This document shows positions 10,981-22,332 of a DNA stretch of 64,000 nucleotides, one piece after another. The stretch is from the NCBI GenBank assembly GCA_928212115.1, contig CAKMRJ010004445.1:77918348-77982347 (forward strand). Direction: 5' to 3'. The notes under the pieces were generated by a model. That model did no database searches, was not told where the DNA came from, and worked only from the letters and a program-made list of their open reading frames with translations. Made by a program: the position numbers and the translations under genes. How positions within the stretch are numbered: position 1 is the first letter of the stretch; each line of letters opens with the position of its first letter. The DNA comes from Lactuca virosa. Lineage: Eukaryota; Streptophyta; Magnoliopsida; Asterales; Asteraceae.

Positions 10981-12330
10981 CTATGAAAGCACCAGGATGA
11001 AGACTCCCTGTATGTATTCCAAATGCATTATATTCCTATTCAGTTTCTCTTTACATATTAAAAATCCTCTTACAAGAAAAAAAAAAGAAACCAAATATCC
11101 AAACCACATGGAACACAGTAAGGGGACAATAAGTAGGAAGAAGACCTTCCAAGGGTAAAAAGGTCCAAATAGATAGTATCTATCCCACCAGGTGTAAAAA
11201 ACCACCTTTGTTTGCACCTACAACTTGTGTAAATTATTACAACAGAAAAGTAGTTCATGTGTTTATATTATAATATGAAAAAAAATCCCCAGCTTAACCC
11301 TTTTCATGCAAATTCTGACAGAATGTCAGCTTAACCCTTTTCATCAAAGACTAATGACATGTACCACTACAGTTAGAATAATTCTTAAACAGTGCAATTA
11401 ACACATTCTTTTTTGAATAATATAACCAAATTCTTAAAGAATGGTTCACAATATGTTATGTACTCTTATAGATATAATATGTTTCTTTATTTAAAAAATA
11501 AAAGAGAAGAGTTCATTGAGGCATTTCATCGAACGGTGTATGAGTATACAGAATATGCAAATTTAGTAAGAACAAAAATTATCGTTGCTTTTTCTAACTT
11601 TGGAAATTCAGGGGAACTTTTCCCTACTTTGAATTCAAAGTTTACCACTAAAACAAGATTGGAATATAACATCATCTAAAATTCAAAAGAAATTATCTAA
11701 ATAAATATTAATAAGGATTAGAGAAAATATGCAAATGAGTTCACAGTTGTGGACTAGCAAATGGATTCAACTTACAGTATAAGAAAAATGGTTGCTTTCA
11801 AAGGATTTTTCAACACCACACATTAAGTCATCGACAATTGCAACAAAAAAAATTCAGTTACGCATCATAACAAGAGAAAAAAGACCAGATAGGGAGAAGA
11901 GAGACATTACAGTGGATTTAGAACCCCTCTCCTGTACTCTTCCATCAGGCGTAACCGATACCTGGAACCTAACCCTATGACTGGAAAACATCCTTTAATG
12001 GACATCTTAGACTGAAATATGTGAGTGATGGCAACATGAGGAACTGCCACCGCTTTTGATGTCGGAGCAGATGTAGTTGATTCAGGGTTAGGGGGAATCG
12101 GTGGTGGTCAGAATGAGAATAGCAGACATGAGAATTGGCAAATTGGGGTTTTCTTCATTGACTAAGTCGACGGTGGGTTGTAAGGAGGACTCAACCTCGC
12201 CATGCTGAAGAACTGGGCGACCACTACTGGTGGTTTCTGCCGACAGCAATCAGTTTCCAGCCATCTTCAATTAAACAGTTGGTCTCAGGGGGAATCAGTG
12301 GTTGTGTTTATTTGGTTAAATAAGCAATCC
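10981..12330. other. Intergenic sequence without recognisable gene
   Basis: Small open frames (for example 95 codons at 11392-11679) have no motif I recognise. The stretch 11870-12290 is less AT-rich and might be remnant coding sequence on either strand, but I cannot name a family. No repeats stand out. Confidence 0.4.
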
Positions 12331-12777
12331 CAAATACCCCCTTAGGCTTTGTTGATCATATATGACGTCTTATGATAATTGGATAATGTATATAGCGTTT
12401 CTTTTAAGTGTTTGGATTATCTAGGGTTTGTTTGAAGTTTGTATTTTGCTTCTGATTACAAGAAACATCGAGATATGAAAAAGTATTAGAGTAAGAAGAA
12501 ATGTTGTTGTAGTCATAACCATCTATTTAAATTCTATAAAGATCATTTTTACCATGTGGCTAAATAGTTGATCTACCCTTTCTTTATTAATAACATTCAT
12601 CTGTAGAACTGCTAATTAGATTTTATATGTTGTATTTGTAGATATTTTGTGTTTGTTTTCACATGCGGATTCTATCCAATATTGTGCTTGTTTTCTCTTT
12701 GTTTACAAGTTTTGTATGATTATGTGTAATTTGCATTTTACCAAAGAATGTTTATTTTGTCTTTTGCAAGCTTAGGA
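12331..12777 (+). other. Remnant of the 5'-UTR intron of F-box copy 1
   Basis: It aligns with 30900-31370 upstream of copy 3 (shared blocks ATGACGTCTTATGATAATTG, TTTTTACCATGTGGCT and TAGAACTGCTAATTA). In copy 3 this stretch is an intron bounded by CAG/GTTAGT and TGTAG. The homology begins inside the intron, so copy 1 lacks the first exon and the promoter block present at copies 2 and 3. Confidence 0.6.
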
Positions 12778-13837
12778 ATGACTATGACTAGAAACCGGAT
12801 TGACGATGATGCATCTAGCAGTAAGATTATCAAGACTGATGATGTGGGACCTTGGTCATACCTCAACCATGATGTGCTTTTATTAGTTATGATGCAACTG
12901 GGAGTCATTGGTTTTGTTGCATTTAGTGGAGTCTGCAAGTCATGGAGATCAGTAGCACTCCCTAATAGGAAAAGGTTTATGGTATCCAAACCACCAATGA
13001 TAATGCGGATCCCTCCCCGTGGTATTGATAAGGATAATAAATACTGCCTAGAGGACTATGAACGAAGAAAGTTCAAAACCACACTAATGCATTCTGCTGG
13101 GATGTACTATTGTGGATTTACATGTGGATACCTGATCTTGTTCAGGATAAAAACAAAGAACCTCCGACTTGTGAATCCTATCACTAGACATGAACTTAAT
13201 TCCCCTTCTGCTCCTGATGATTACATCACTTGCATTCTTGTATTTTCACCTTCAATATCTAAATTTGTGTTTGTTATGTTAGCCAATAAGCAAATATGGT
13301 TTTCTATAGAGGATGAGGGAGCATGGAACTGTGTTTCCTCCATTTTCGACTTCACCTCTTATATGGATTTACATGTTTTTAAGGCGATGATATATACTTT
13401 AAACTCTTTATAGTTATCATTTATGTGAACTCACACTCAATCCTGAGCCCAGAGTGATGTTACATGAAACCAAGATTTTTCTGGATGAGCTCGAGCACGA
13501 ATCAGACATATTTTTCCCACAACTTGTAAGTTGTGCTGAAAACCTTTATGTGACGGAAAGCTCAACATATGCAGATGTGATCAGTGTTTATAAACTAGAC
13601 TTTGTTGAAATGGAATGGGTTCCTTTTCAAGATACATGAGAGGAACATAGTTTCTTTATCAGCCAATCGGGTCGTAGTGCTGCTGTGAAACCAGAGTTGT
13701 GGGTTGAACCTTGGTCACAATACTCGAGATATGATGTTACTAATGGAGGTGGACATGGTAGGTTCTTTCCTGCCGATGAGTGGTGGTATTTCCCACATGA
13801 TTGTTTGAATGTTAATCTCTTAGATGAGTCATCATGA
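12778..13837 (+). pseudogene. F-box/DUF295-like gene, copy 1, inactivated
   Basis: The start MTMTRNRIDDDASSS is followed by the F-box segment (WSYLNHDVLLLVMMQLGVIG ... CKSWRSVALPNRKRF) and part of the DUF295/KIB1-4-like region (CGYLILFRIKTKNLRLVNPI, then TRHEL). Compared with copies 2 and 3, one extra T in CTCTTTATAG shifts the frame and gives TAG at 13411-13413. The same protein resumes one frame over at about 13414. A second lesion turns GGA into TGA at 13637-13639, after VPFQDT. The last part (WYFPHDCLNVNLLDESS) is still recognisable to the stop at 13837. The segment after TRHEL is about ten residues shorter than in the other copies. An intact F-box protein would act as a substrate receptor in an SCF ubiquitin ligase. 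Confidence 0.85.
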
Positions 13838-14493
13838 CATGTTTTATATATTTTTTTGCATTTGTTGAGAACCATTGATGGTGAATTTGGATTTTGTGAT
13901 TTACATATTTGTTTTAATCCTTGTCCTCTACTTTGAAATGTGTCGCTAATGCATATGGTTTAATTTATATCCAATTTTCGGTTTTATCTCTTTGCCTTTT
14001 TATGATTGAGATGATGGTGCCTTTTTATGGGTGTGGTATTATAATCATTTCCTTTGATATATGCTAAAATTCTCTTCACTTTTAGAACCCGTCAGAGCAT
14101 ACGGTATGGGCAACGAGAAGTGATGTTATTGTTGATGGGGCACCTCATAACCCGGTCATAACAAGATGGACACCACCCACCTTTCTAGTTAAGGGGGTGT
14201 TAAGGCACAACTCGTTGTAACAAAGACAAGAAAAAACGAGAAATGTGATTGTCTTTTTTTTCAACAATCAATCAATTTCTTTTTGTTTCTTTTCTCTATA
14301 CTTCTTAACATGTTATAACATATGCACATCAACCCCACTTTATTTTATAACATGTTGAAATGTGAGTTGACAATAATTGACTTCATAACACCGTTACCCA
14401 TACCCAATACTCTCAGATTATTAATGTATTAAGGGCATAATACTCATTTTATTTTATTTTCAAAAAAATTGGACTAGAACCGCAACAATAATT
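13838..14493. other. 3' flank of copy 1 with a fragment of a TIR element
   Basis: Up to about 14094 this matches the 3' flanks of copies 2 and 3 (shared TTTTTATGATTGAGATGATG and GTGCCTTTTTATGG blocks), so it is probably 3' UTR. From 14438 to 14485 it matches 62032-62078 (CATTTTATTTT then GGACTAGAACCGCAACAA), the outer terminal inverted repeat of the element at 33229-62177. No gene was seen in 14095-14437. Confidence 0.55.
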
Positions 14494-15873
14494 GGATCAG
14501 GCTTTGAGTCGCGTAGTGACTCGGCGAGTCGCATGGGTAACTCGACGAGTCATATGATGATGAGCTTGGACTCGACGAGTTGAAGAGCAACTCGGCGAGT
14601 CTGATGAAGATTGTCGTGGACTCGGCGAGTCTGTTCTTGGACTCGGCGAGTCACGACGCAGAACCCCCAACCTCGTCTGGTTAAAACTCAGAGCAATGAG
14701 TTGAGTGGTGATTCAGTGAGTTGGGCAGATTGAGACTCGGAGATTGTTAGACTCGACGAGTCATGGGGTGACTCGGCGAGTCGAGTCAATCGGAAGGTTG
14801 ACTTTGACTGAGTACTTTGACTTTGACCTTCAGGGGTATTATGGTAATTTGGTAATTTATGTCAATGGATCATTGATGGCTTTAGGTGTTGGAGTTGGAG
14901 GCAGTGCTTTGGGATTTAGCTTTCGTGGTTCGGTTCAGCAGATTTCAGGTGAGTTATCCTCACTATATCGACAGGGTCTACGGCACCAAGGCCGACCCTT
15001 TATCGGATGGGAATCCGGGTATTGTTTGATATGTCATTGATTTGCTAGATCTGCATCCTGGTATTTAGGATGGTATTATGTTAGTGACCTGGTTAAGGTC
15101 GGTATCCCGGTATATAGGGTAATTTTATGCTAGTGACCGGTTAGGTCGGAATCCTGGTTAGGATGTTGATACGCTATGTGATCTGTTAAACCGTCTGTCT
15201 GGTTAAGGATTGTTATGTGATTATTTGTTTTATGTGCACATGGTTGTTTGACTGGGGTTGGGTTGAGGCGGGTCCTGCTTTGTGCTGTAGGCCAACATAC
15301 CCAGGGCGGACCGGATATCCCGAAGGCCCAGCGAGCGGTCCGGATAGGCTGAAGGCCCCAAGAGGGCGGACCAGACGTGCCGAGGCTCGGAGAGTGGACC
15401 AGGCCGACTGAAGGCTCGGTGCGGGCGGACCAGTCATACTGTAGACTCAGAGAGTGGACCAGGTGGATTGAAGGCCCGGTGCGGGCGGACCAATCACACT
15501 GTAGACTCGATATGCATGGCTAGACTCAGAGGGTGGACCAGGTGGACTGAAGGCCCGGTGCGGGCAGACCAGTCACACTGTAGACTCGATATGCATGGTT
15601 GTTCTATTTTGTGATATGTTATGAGTATGGTTATGTGCGGTTGGTATTTTGGGGGTAACTCACTAAGCTTTCGGGCTTACAGTTCAGTGTTTTGTTTCAG
15701 GTACTTCAGGAGATCGTGGCAAGGCAATGGCGTGATCGTACCGCTCCTCCTTTTTATGTTAATGTTTCTGGGAGACTCTGATAATAAACAAATTGAAAAC
15801 CTTTTGTAATAATTTATGGATAAGGATTGTTTTTGAAGAGTTTAAATTAGCTGGAAATTTTATGGTCGTTACA
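14494..15873 (+). mobile_element. 5' LTR of the gag-only element, truncated
   Basis: It matches 20408-21783. It holds eight exact ACTCGNCGAGT palindromes (14519, 14540, 14570, 14590, 14620, 14641, 14751, 14771), a donor-like CAG/GTGAGT at 14948/14949, a GGCGGACCAG minisatellite (15300-15590) and an acceptor-like TTTGTTTCAG ending at 15700. The promoter-bearing first 795 bp seen in the 3' LTR is missing, so transcription from this end is unlikely. Confidence 0.8.
15300..15590. repeat. LTR minisatellite, GGCGGACCAG / GAAGGCCC type
   Basis: Degenerate units alternate CGGACCAG, CTGAAGGCCC and AGAGTGGACCAGG. It is repeated at 21215-21500 in the 3' LTR, and a related array lies at 18358-18520 inside the same element. 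Confidence 0.75.
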
Positions 15874-15876
15874 AGT

Positions 15877-15888
15877 TGGTAGCAGAGC
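15877..15888 (+). promoter_or_regulatory. Primer-binding site
   Basis: TGGTAGCAGAGC, three bases after the LTR end ACA at 15873. It differs by one base from the plant initiator-Met tRNA complement TGGTATCAGAGC. Confidence 0.7.
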
Positions 15889-16441
15889 CTTGGTTTGAGT
15901 GAATTGGAGGAACATTTTTGTGAATCCAGTCTCAAATCAAGGGGAGTTTCAAATGATTTTCTAAATGGTTTTCAAAATGTGTAAAAGAGGAGGCGGAGTG
16001 TACGATCAGCCGGAGCCAGTAAGTTGACCCCAAACTACCATACAAGTTATTTGATTATGTTATATGTTAGAACAGCATGCTAGTACTAGGCTAGGGATCT
16101 TTAGGGATTGCATGATATAATTGCCTGATTACATAATGCTTGCTAGCCTAGGGTTCTCTTATGGGTGGGTCGTGAGAGGTCGGAAGGCCAGTTATGAGAT
16201 ATGCAGTATTCCTCTAGGAGTGAGGATGGAGTGTTCGTCATGTATATGGTATTGTTAGGGCGTTGTGGTGATACTTGATACAAATATGGGTAGGTGTGGA
16301 AGGTAGTAATGGGCCCGTACTACTGAAAGCACAGGACCCATACGCGTATCAAGGAAGTCACAACCCCTAGGGTTTGGTTGGGAGTTAGTTCCCGGGGATA
16401 GTTATGAGGGATGTCTAATGTTCTCATGGTGTATTTTTAGT
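15889..16441 (+). other. Untranslated leader of the gag-only element
   Basis: It matches the minus-strand leader at 205-955 in scattered blocks (for example GCCTTGGTTTGAGTGAATT after the PBS and TACTGAAAGC near 16320). It contains no coding region. Confidence 0.6.
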
Positions 16442-17640
16442 ATGGCGATTACGAGACGTCTCGGGGCAGGATCCGGTTCGGGATCGGGATCAGGAGAGGG
16501 TGATCAGGATGGACCAGTACCCCCCGAGGTCATTGGTCAGACGAGTACGGATGAGTTGGATGCCAGGATTCGTGAGATCCTGCATGATGAGGTTGCTGCT
16601 ATGTTCCGGGCTGAGTTGCCAGAAATGTTTGGGTCGATCAAGACCGCCATGGTTGAGTATTTTGATGAGCGCTATGCGGCTCTTACAGAGACGGCTACCG
16701 CGGCAGCTAGAGCGGCTGTAGCAGCGGCAGGGGGAGGAACCGGTCGAGGTTTTCAGTATCGAGACTTCGATAATACTAAGCCCCTACTTTCGATGGAGTT
16801 CAGGATCCAATCGTTGCTATGAAATGGTTGTCAGACGTGGAGGGTGGTTTCTTCACGTGTTCATGCCTTGCGGATCTGAGGGTGAGGTGTGCTCTGAACC
16901 TTTTGAGGCTCGGGGCGAAGGATTGGTGGAGGTTGACTACGGGGTCTTATTCTGATGCGCAGCGAGCTGAGGTTACTTGGGATCAGTTCCGTGAGATGTT
17001 CAGTACTCGTTATGTTCTGTGGGTTGAGAGAGAGAGGTTGGCTTAGGAGTTCCTGGAGCTGAAGTAGGATTCAGAGTCGGTGACGGAAATCACCAGGATG
17101 TTCATGGAGAGGGAAATGTTTTCCCCTGAGTTTGCATTGGAGCAGGCTCAGATGTCCCGATATCTGAGTATGCTCAAGAGAGATATCAGGCAGTTTGTGT
17201 CCACGTAGAGGTGTGATAACTTGTTAGAGTTGCAGGAGTCCGCCAGGCGGCGTGAGTTGGAGATTGAGTTGCAGTTATGAGAGCAGAGGCAGGCCCCGGT
17301 GCAGTCGCAGCCGGCGCCGAAACGGTCCAAAGCCGTTGACTCTAGGATTGGAGGTCAGAGCAGCCACATTTGTGAGAAGTGTGGGAAGGTTCATGCCGGA
17401 GTTTGTAGGTCCGGTGGTGCGTGTCGCAAGTGTGGGAGAGAGGGGAATTATGCGAGGGATTGCCATTAGTCGGCCACGACTCAGGATGTGAGGATTTGTT
17501 ATCATTGTCATCAGGTTGGACACCTGAGGGTCAACTGTCCACAGCTTGTTGCAAGACCGGTGCAGGCTCCAGCACCGGCCAATTTGAGGATTACGGGCGG
17601 AGGTCAGGGGGGAGCGGAGCCTCCGATGGCATAGGGACGT
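16442..17640 (+). pseudogene. Ty3/gypsy gag, inactivated
   Basis: The start MAITRRLGAGSGSGSGSGEG leads to a Retrotrans_gag region (WLSDVEGGFFTC ... LLRLGAKDWWRL ... WDQFREMFSTRY). It ends with a C-terminal zinc-finger set: CEKCGKVHAGVC, CRKCGREGNYARDC and CYHCHQVGHLRVNC. The frame is broken near 16800 (the first frame ends at 16822; the homologous protein resumes from about 16819 one frame over). Several stops follow, at 17044-17046, 17065-17067, near 17206 and near 17278. In the second knuckle the metal-binding His of C-x2-C-x4-H-x4-C is Asn (GREGNYARDC), which should weaken zinc binding. In intact elements gag packages the RNA genome. Confidence 0.8.
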
Positions 17641-19593
17641 GTTTTCTAGCTTAAAGCAGAGGAGGTCAGGGCAGAGCCAGATGCAGCTGCGGGTATGTTT
17701 CCATCTCATTATCTTGTTATTTATGTGGTATTGTAAACCTGTCTACCTTGTTTCGCATGATTCGTAGTATGATTGAGGATCTTAGTAGTTAGGAGTTGTA
17801 GTTGGTTAGCGTTCAGGGGGATTCTTTGTCGAAAGATAAGATATATGATCTCGTTGCTAGGAATAGCAACTGCGATGCGAGAAGTGTACAGTAGAGATTT
17901 GAACTTCCTTGGAGTTCGGGATGTGCGATGGCGGGAGAGTGTTCTGTGGAGGTTGCTCACTCCCGAGTGAATTAGTTCCTGGAGAAGGGGAACTTTATCA
18001 AGTAAGGTCGATCGAGCCATGCCGGACTTGTCATCGGTAGTTAGTAGTTGGTACATTAAGTGGGGAGAATTGGAAAATTCTCCGGTAAAACAGCAAGTAT
18101 CCAGGGTTGGTTAAGCTGTTTGGATACATCAGTGTCATTAGCCGAGAGTGTGGTATGATTGGAGCAGGTGATAGACACGTGAGGCAGGGAACAGACCATG
18201 GTTTCAGACAAGGTAGTTGGTTGATGTGAGGCCTGGGTTTAGGCCGTGGAAAATTCAGGGAACGGATCCGAGTTCGGAACCCCTAGAGGGCTAGAACAGA
18301 CTGCATGGGAGAGATTCCCGGGAAGAATAGTTCAGGGTGATGTAAAACAGTTTTTGAGCGGTCCGGATAGACTGAAGGCCGGTGGGCGTACCAGTCAGTC
18401 CGAAGGCTCGGAGAACGGTCCAGACAGGCTGAAGGCCCAAAAGGGCGGTCCAGACATGCTGAAGGTTCTGAGAGTGGTCCAGATAGGCTGAAGGCCTGGT
18501 AAGGCGGTCCAGTCATGCTGAAGACTCTGTATGTGTTAGTAGATTTGTATGCGGAGAATGAGTGAATATGTCGCCATGCAATAGCAATCGATAAGGTCTG
18601 GCCCCAAATATTGATCATGATGCTGGAGTTAGATGAAGGCAGTGTGGGGGCCTTGTTAGTTATGTGATCAGATTCGGAGTATATGGGAGTTCGAGAATAG
18701 CAGTTGCTCTACACGGGTAGTGTAGAGTGGGGTTTAGCACTGTGGCACTTATAGGTGTGGTAAGGGTTGTTGAGTAGATTTCCTGGAAGGGAAAGGTATG
18801 TAGCTCCGGAAAGGAGTGTGGGTCATTTGAAAGGAAAGCAGTAGTGTAAATGGATGATCGAAAGTACTTCAGATATTGATAGTGAGCACTGAGATAGTAC
18901 CAGTTGTATGGAAGCACATACGGGATGGATGCCCGTTGAGGTTGTGGAATGGTTAGCACTGATGCTGAGCCAGAGGAGCTCGGAAGTGATGCAAAGGTAG
19001 ATCCTTGGGTTCCAAATTATGGTTGTGGTCATGAGTTATCATGTAGTGGTGTTCCATCCTGGGGATGGCTAGACCATCGTAGGCGTGCCTGGTTTTCCAG
19101 CCCGAGGCTGATTGGACCAGGTACAATGTGTATATACGTTATAGTTGGATGTTCATGCGAGTTGCTCGAAAGCTGTGAAATGTTCTATTATGTCAGCGCG
19201 GTAAGGGATTTGATTCAGGGAGGAAACCGGATGAGTTTCCATCGGTGCAAGTAATAGAAGTAGCGCCAGTTGGGCGAAGGATAGCGGGTTAATACTGGGT
19301 CAGGACCCGGTGGTTTATAATGGTATCCAGTTTTTGCAGGCGGCGAATGAATGCGTAAGACGGAAGTATGGTAGTGTCATCAGGTGGCACTTAGTAGATG
19401 AGTGTTGTCATCAGAGAAAAGAAGTCGATGGCCGGCTTGAAGTAGTTATCGGGACCCTGCAGGGGAAGAGAGGGATTTTATAGGGAATCGATAGTAGTGT
19501 TTGAAGGAACCTGAGCCGATTTGAGATCAGCAGACGCATTGTGGGAGTATCATCCGGAATTTTGTGCTGCCGCAGGCTTCGAGGACGAAGCCT
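17641..19593 (+). other. Internal region without pol
   Basis: Nearly 2 kb between gag and the polypurine tract shows no protease, reverse transcriptase, RNase H or integrase motif in any frame. A block at 18358-18520 repeats GCGGTCCAGACAGGCTGAAG-type units, the same minisatellite family as in this element's LTRs, so part may derive from an LTR. The open frames in it look spurious. Confidence 0.55.
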
Positions 19594-19612
19594 AAATTAA
19601 GTGGGGGAGAAT
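19594..19612 (+). promoter_or_regulatory. Polypurine tract
   Basis: AAATTAAGTGGGGGAGAAT directly before the LTR start TGTAACATCC. It primes plus-strand DNA synthesis in LTR elements. The same ACTTAATTT/CTCCCCCAC arrangement is seen in reverse at 36121-36135. Confidence 0.8.
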
Positions 19613-21783
19613 TGTAACATCCCTAGTTCAGAAGCAAGAAGTTGAAGGGTGCTAGGTGAAAATAAAGGAAGGGACTCGGCGAGTAGGTCTCTTGACTCGT
19701 CGAGTCGTAGCGGGTGTCGGGCACGTGATTAAGTGGCCTGACTCGCCGAGTAGGCGGCTGGACTCGACGAGTCAGTGCTGGACGAGGAAAACCCTAATCT
19801 TCGGGTTTACACCCTATTTAAAGGACTTAATGTCCTCCCCTCAGCTCTCTTAGCCCCCTCTGAGATCCAGAAACCCTAAAATCGTGAGTGAGAGCCCTTG
19901 GAAGCAATTTGGAGCTTAGATAAGTGATTTGGTGAAGGGATCTTGAAGATCAAGAAGCTTGGATCAAGGAGATTTGTGAAGATTCGGATTACTCTTCAGT
20001 GGGAGGTCGTTTTGGAGGTAATGAATCGTTATCTTTGGCTTTCTCCTTTCTAGATCCATCTTTCATGGAGTTTTAGGGTTTGTTTGGAGATAATATGATG
20101 AGATCTTGGTGCATGAGTTAGATCTGGAGTTGAAACTCCAGATCTTAGTTCTTTTTGGGTCAAAGATGCAGAAAGCCCTTTTAGTTGCTATGCAAAGGCC
20201 ATTCCCCATGAGCTAAGTTCCTTTCTAGCTTGGTTTTTGGTATTATGGGACATGAAGCACGTAAAGGTAGCAACTTTATGTTGCTAATGGACTCTAGAGA
20301 CCCAGATCTATTGTTTGGAGCAAAGGAGTAGCTCTGTGACTCGAGATTATGGGAATGCACGTAAGAACTCGGCGAGTCTGGGAGATGACTCAGCGAGTTG
20401 GGCTAGGGATCAGGCTTTGAGTCGCGTAGTGACTCGGCGAGTCGCATGGGTGACTCGGCGAGTCATATGATGATGAGCTTGGACTCGACGAGTTGAAGAA
20501 CAACTCGACGAGTCTGATGAAGATTGTCGTGGACTCGGCGAGTCTGTTCTTGGACTCGGCGAGTCACGACGCAGAACCCCCAATCTCGTATGGTTAAGAC
20601 TCAGAGCAATGAGTTGAGTGGTGATTCAGTGAGTTGGGCAGATTGGGACTCGGAGATTGTTAGACTCGACGAGTCATGGGGTGACTCGGCGAGTCGAGTC
20701 AATCGGAAGGTTGAGTTTGACTGAGGACTTTGACTTTGACCTTCAGGGGTATTATGGTAATTTGGTAATTTATGTCAATGGATCATTGATGGCTTTAGGT
20801 GTTGGAGTTGGAGGCAGTGTTTCGGGAGTTAGCTTTCGTGGTTCGGTTCAGCAGATTTCAGGTGAGTTATCCACACTATATCGACAGGGTCTACGGCACC
20901 AAGGCCGGCCCTTTATCGGATGGGAATCCGGGTATTGTTTGATATGTCATTGATTTGCTAGATCTGCATCCTGGTATTTAGGATGGTATTATGTTAGTGA
21001 CCTGGTTAAGGTCGGTATCCCGGTATATAGGGTAATGTTATGCTAGTGACCGGTTAGGTCGGAATCCTGGTTAGGATATTGATACGCTATGTGATCTGTT
21101 AAACCGTCTGTCTGGTTAAGGATTATTATGTGATTATTTGTTTTATGTGCACATGGTTGTTTGACTGGGGTTGGGTTGAGGCGGGTCCTGCTTTGTGCTG
21201 TAGGACAACATACCCAGGGCGGACCGGATATCCCGAAAGCCCAGCGAGCAGTCCGGATAGGCTGAAGGCCCCAAGAGGGCGGACCAGACGTGCCGAGGCT
21301 CGGAGAGTGGACCAGGCCGAATGAAGGCCCGGTGCGGGCGGACCAGTCATACTGTAGACTCAGAGAGTGGACCAGGTGGATTGAAGGCCCGGTGCGGGCG
21401 GACCAATCACACTGTAGACTCGATATGCATGGCTAGACTCGGAGGGTGGACCAGGTGGACTGAAGGCCCGGTGCGGGCGGACCAGTCACACTGTAGACTC
21501 GATATGCATGGTTGTTCTGTTTTGTGATATGTTATGAGTATGGTTATGTGTGGTTGGTATTTTGGGGGTAACTCACTAAGCTTTCGGGCTTACAGTTCAG
21601 TGTTTTGTTTCAGGTACTTCAGGAGATCGTGGCAAGGCAATGGCGTGATCGTACCGCTCCTCGTTTTTATGTTAATGTTTCTAGGAGACTCTGATAATAA
21701 ACAAATTGAAAACCTTTTGTAATAATTTATGGATAAGGATTGTTTTTGAAGAGTTTAAATTAGCTGGAAATTTTATGGTCGTT
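19613..21783 (+). mobile_element. 3' LTR of the gag-only element
   Basis: It starts TGTAACATCCCTAG. Thirteen exact ACTCGNCGAGT palindromes occur in two clusters (19674-19772 and 20367-20694). A TATA-like CTATTTAAAGG lies at 19814-19824 between the clusters. A donor-like CAG/GTGAGT at 20861/20862 and an acceptor-like TTTGTTTCAG ending at 21613 bracket about 750 bp including the minisatellite. It ends GGTCGTTA, missing the final CA. Confidence 0.85.
19814..19824 (+). promoter_or_regulatory. Candidate LTR TATA box
   Basis: CTATTTAAAGG about 200 bp into the LTR. The equivalents are CTATTTAAGG at 8338 and CTATTTAAGC at 54700, each after two to four ACTCGNCGAGT palindromes and before a CTTAGCCCCC or CCTTCACCCC block. 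Constant position in three subfamilies supports a promoter role. Confidence 0.55.
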
Positions 21784-22332
21784 ATATAACATAAAATGAC
21801 AAAAGTTATAGGATTTCTTGCATTTAATCCAACAAATTTTCTTTTGCTCCTTAATCTCTTTTCTCGTTGATTATAAAAATAATAAGAACCCTTTATTTTG
21901 TTTAACCAAAATAAGAAGAATATCGTTGTAATCCTTAAGGGTGGACAAAGTCGACATATCGTTTTTTGTTAGTTCATAAATGAACATGTAAGATTCTGAT
22001 TAGAAGAAGGCATCGACATCTGACGGCTTTGACAAATGTTAAATTGGAGGTTATTGGGGCAGCTACTACATGGATGATCTTGAGATATTGAAACAAGCAA
22101 GTTTTTGAAGGTGATATTACTTGAATGAGCAAGAATTCCATTTTTTATTCTATTATTCATTATTTTTTTTCTTGGTTGTATAACCGAGCTTCCAATTCTC
22201 ATATAAATCGGAATGCTCGGATGATTTGCCCCTTTTAAATGTACTTTTTTATAGCAATTCGGTAGAGTGTGTATAAATTTACAACATTTAAAAAAGAAAG
22301 CATCGACATAATGTTTTATGTTAGTTCATAAA
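21784..22332. repeat. Left part of the duplicated upstream block (unit 1)
   Basis: Matches 62214-62782 nearly end to end (for example TATAGGATTTCTTGCATTTA, TCCTTAAGGGTGGACAAAGT and GCTTCCAATTCTCATATAAA). The block is split here by the solo LTR at 22333-24881 and resumes at 24882. No gene was seen; it is intergenic sequence copied with the F-box genes. Confidence 0.8.

Larger units (their letters stand above)
14494..21783 (+). mobile_element. Ty3/gypsy element with gag only, lacking pol
   Basis: Layout: 5'-truncated LTR (14494-15873), PBS (15877), leader, broken gag (16442 to about 17640), roughly 2 kb without reverse transcriptase, RNase H or integrase motifs, polypurine tract (19594-19612), LTR (19613-21783). 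The two LTRs share about 1.38 kb with roughly 2 per cent differences by eye, indicating a fairly recent insertion. The left LTR lacks the first 795 bp. The right LTR stops two bases short of the expected ACA end. No target duplication is found. Its flanks match 62032-62078 and 62214 onward, so about 135 bp of target was lost as well. Movement would need pol supplied by another element. Confidence 0.8.

Noticed and set aside
17275..17709. 144-codon minus-strand frame opposite gag
   Set aside because: Antisense of the gag zinc-finger region; no motif and no initiation context.
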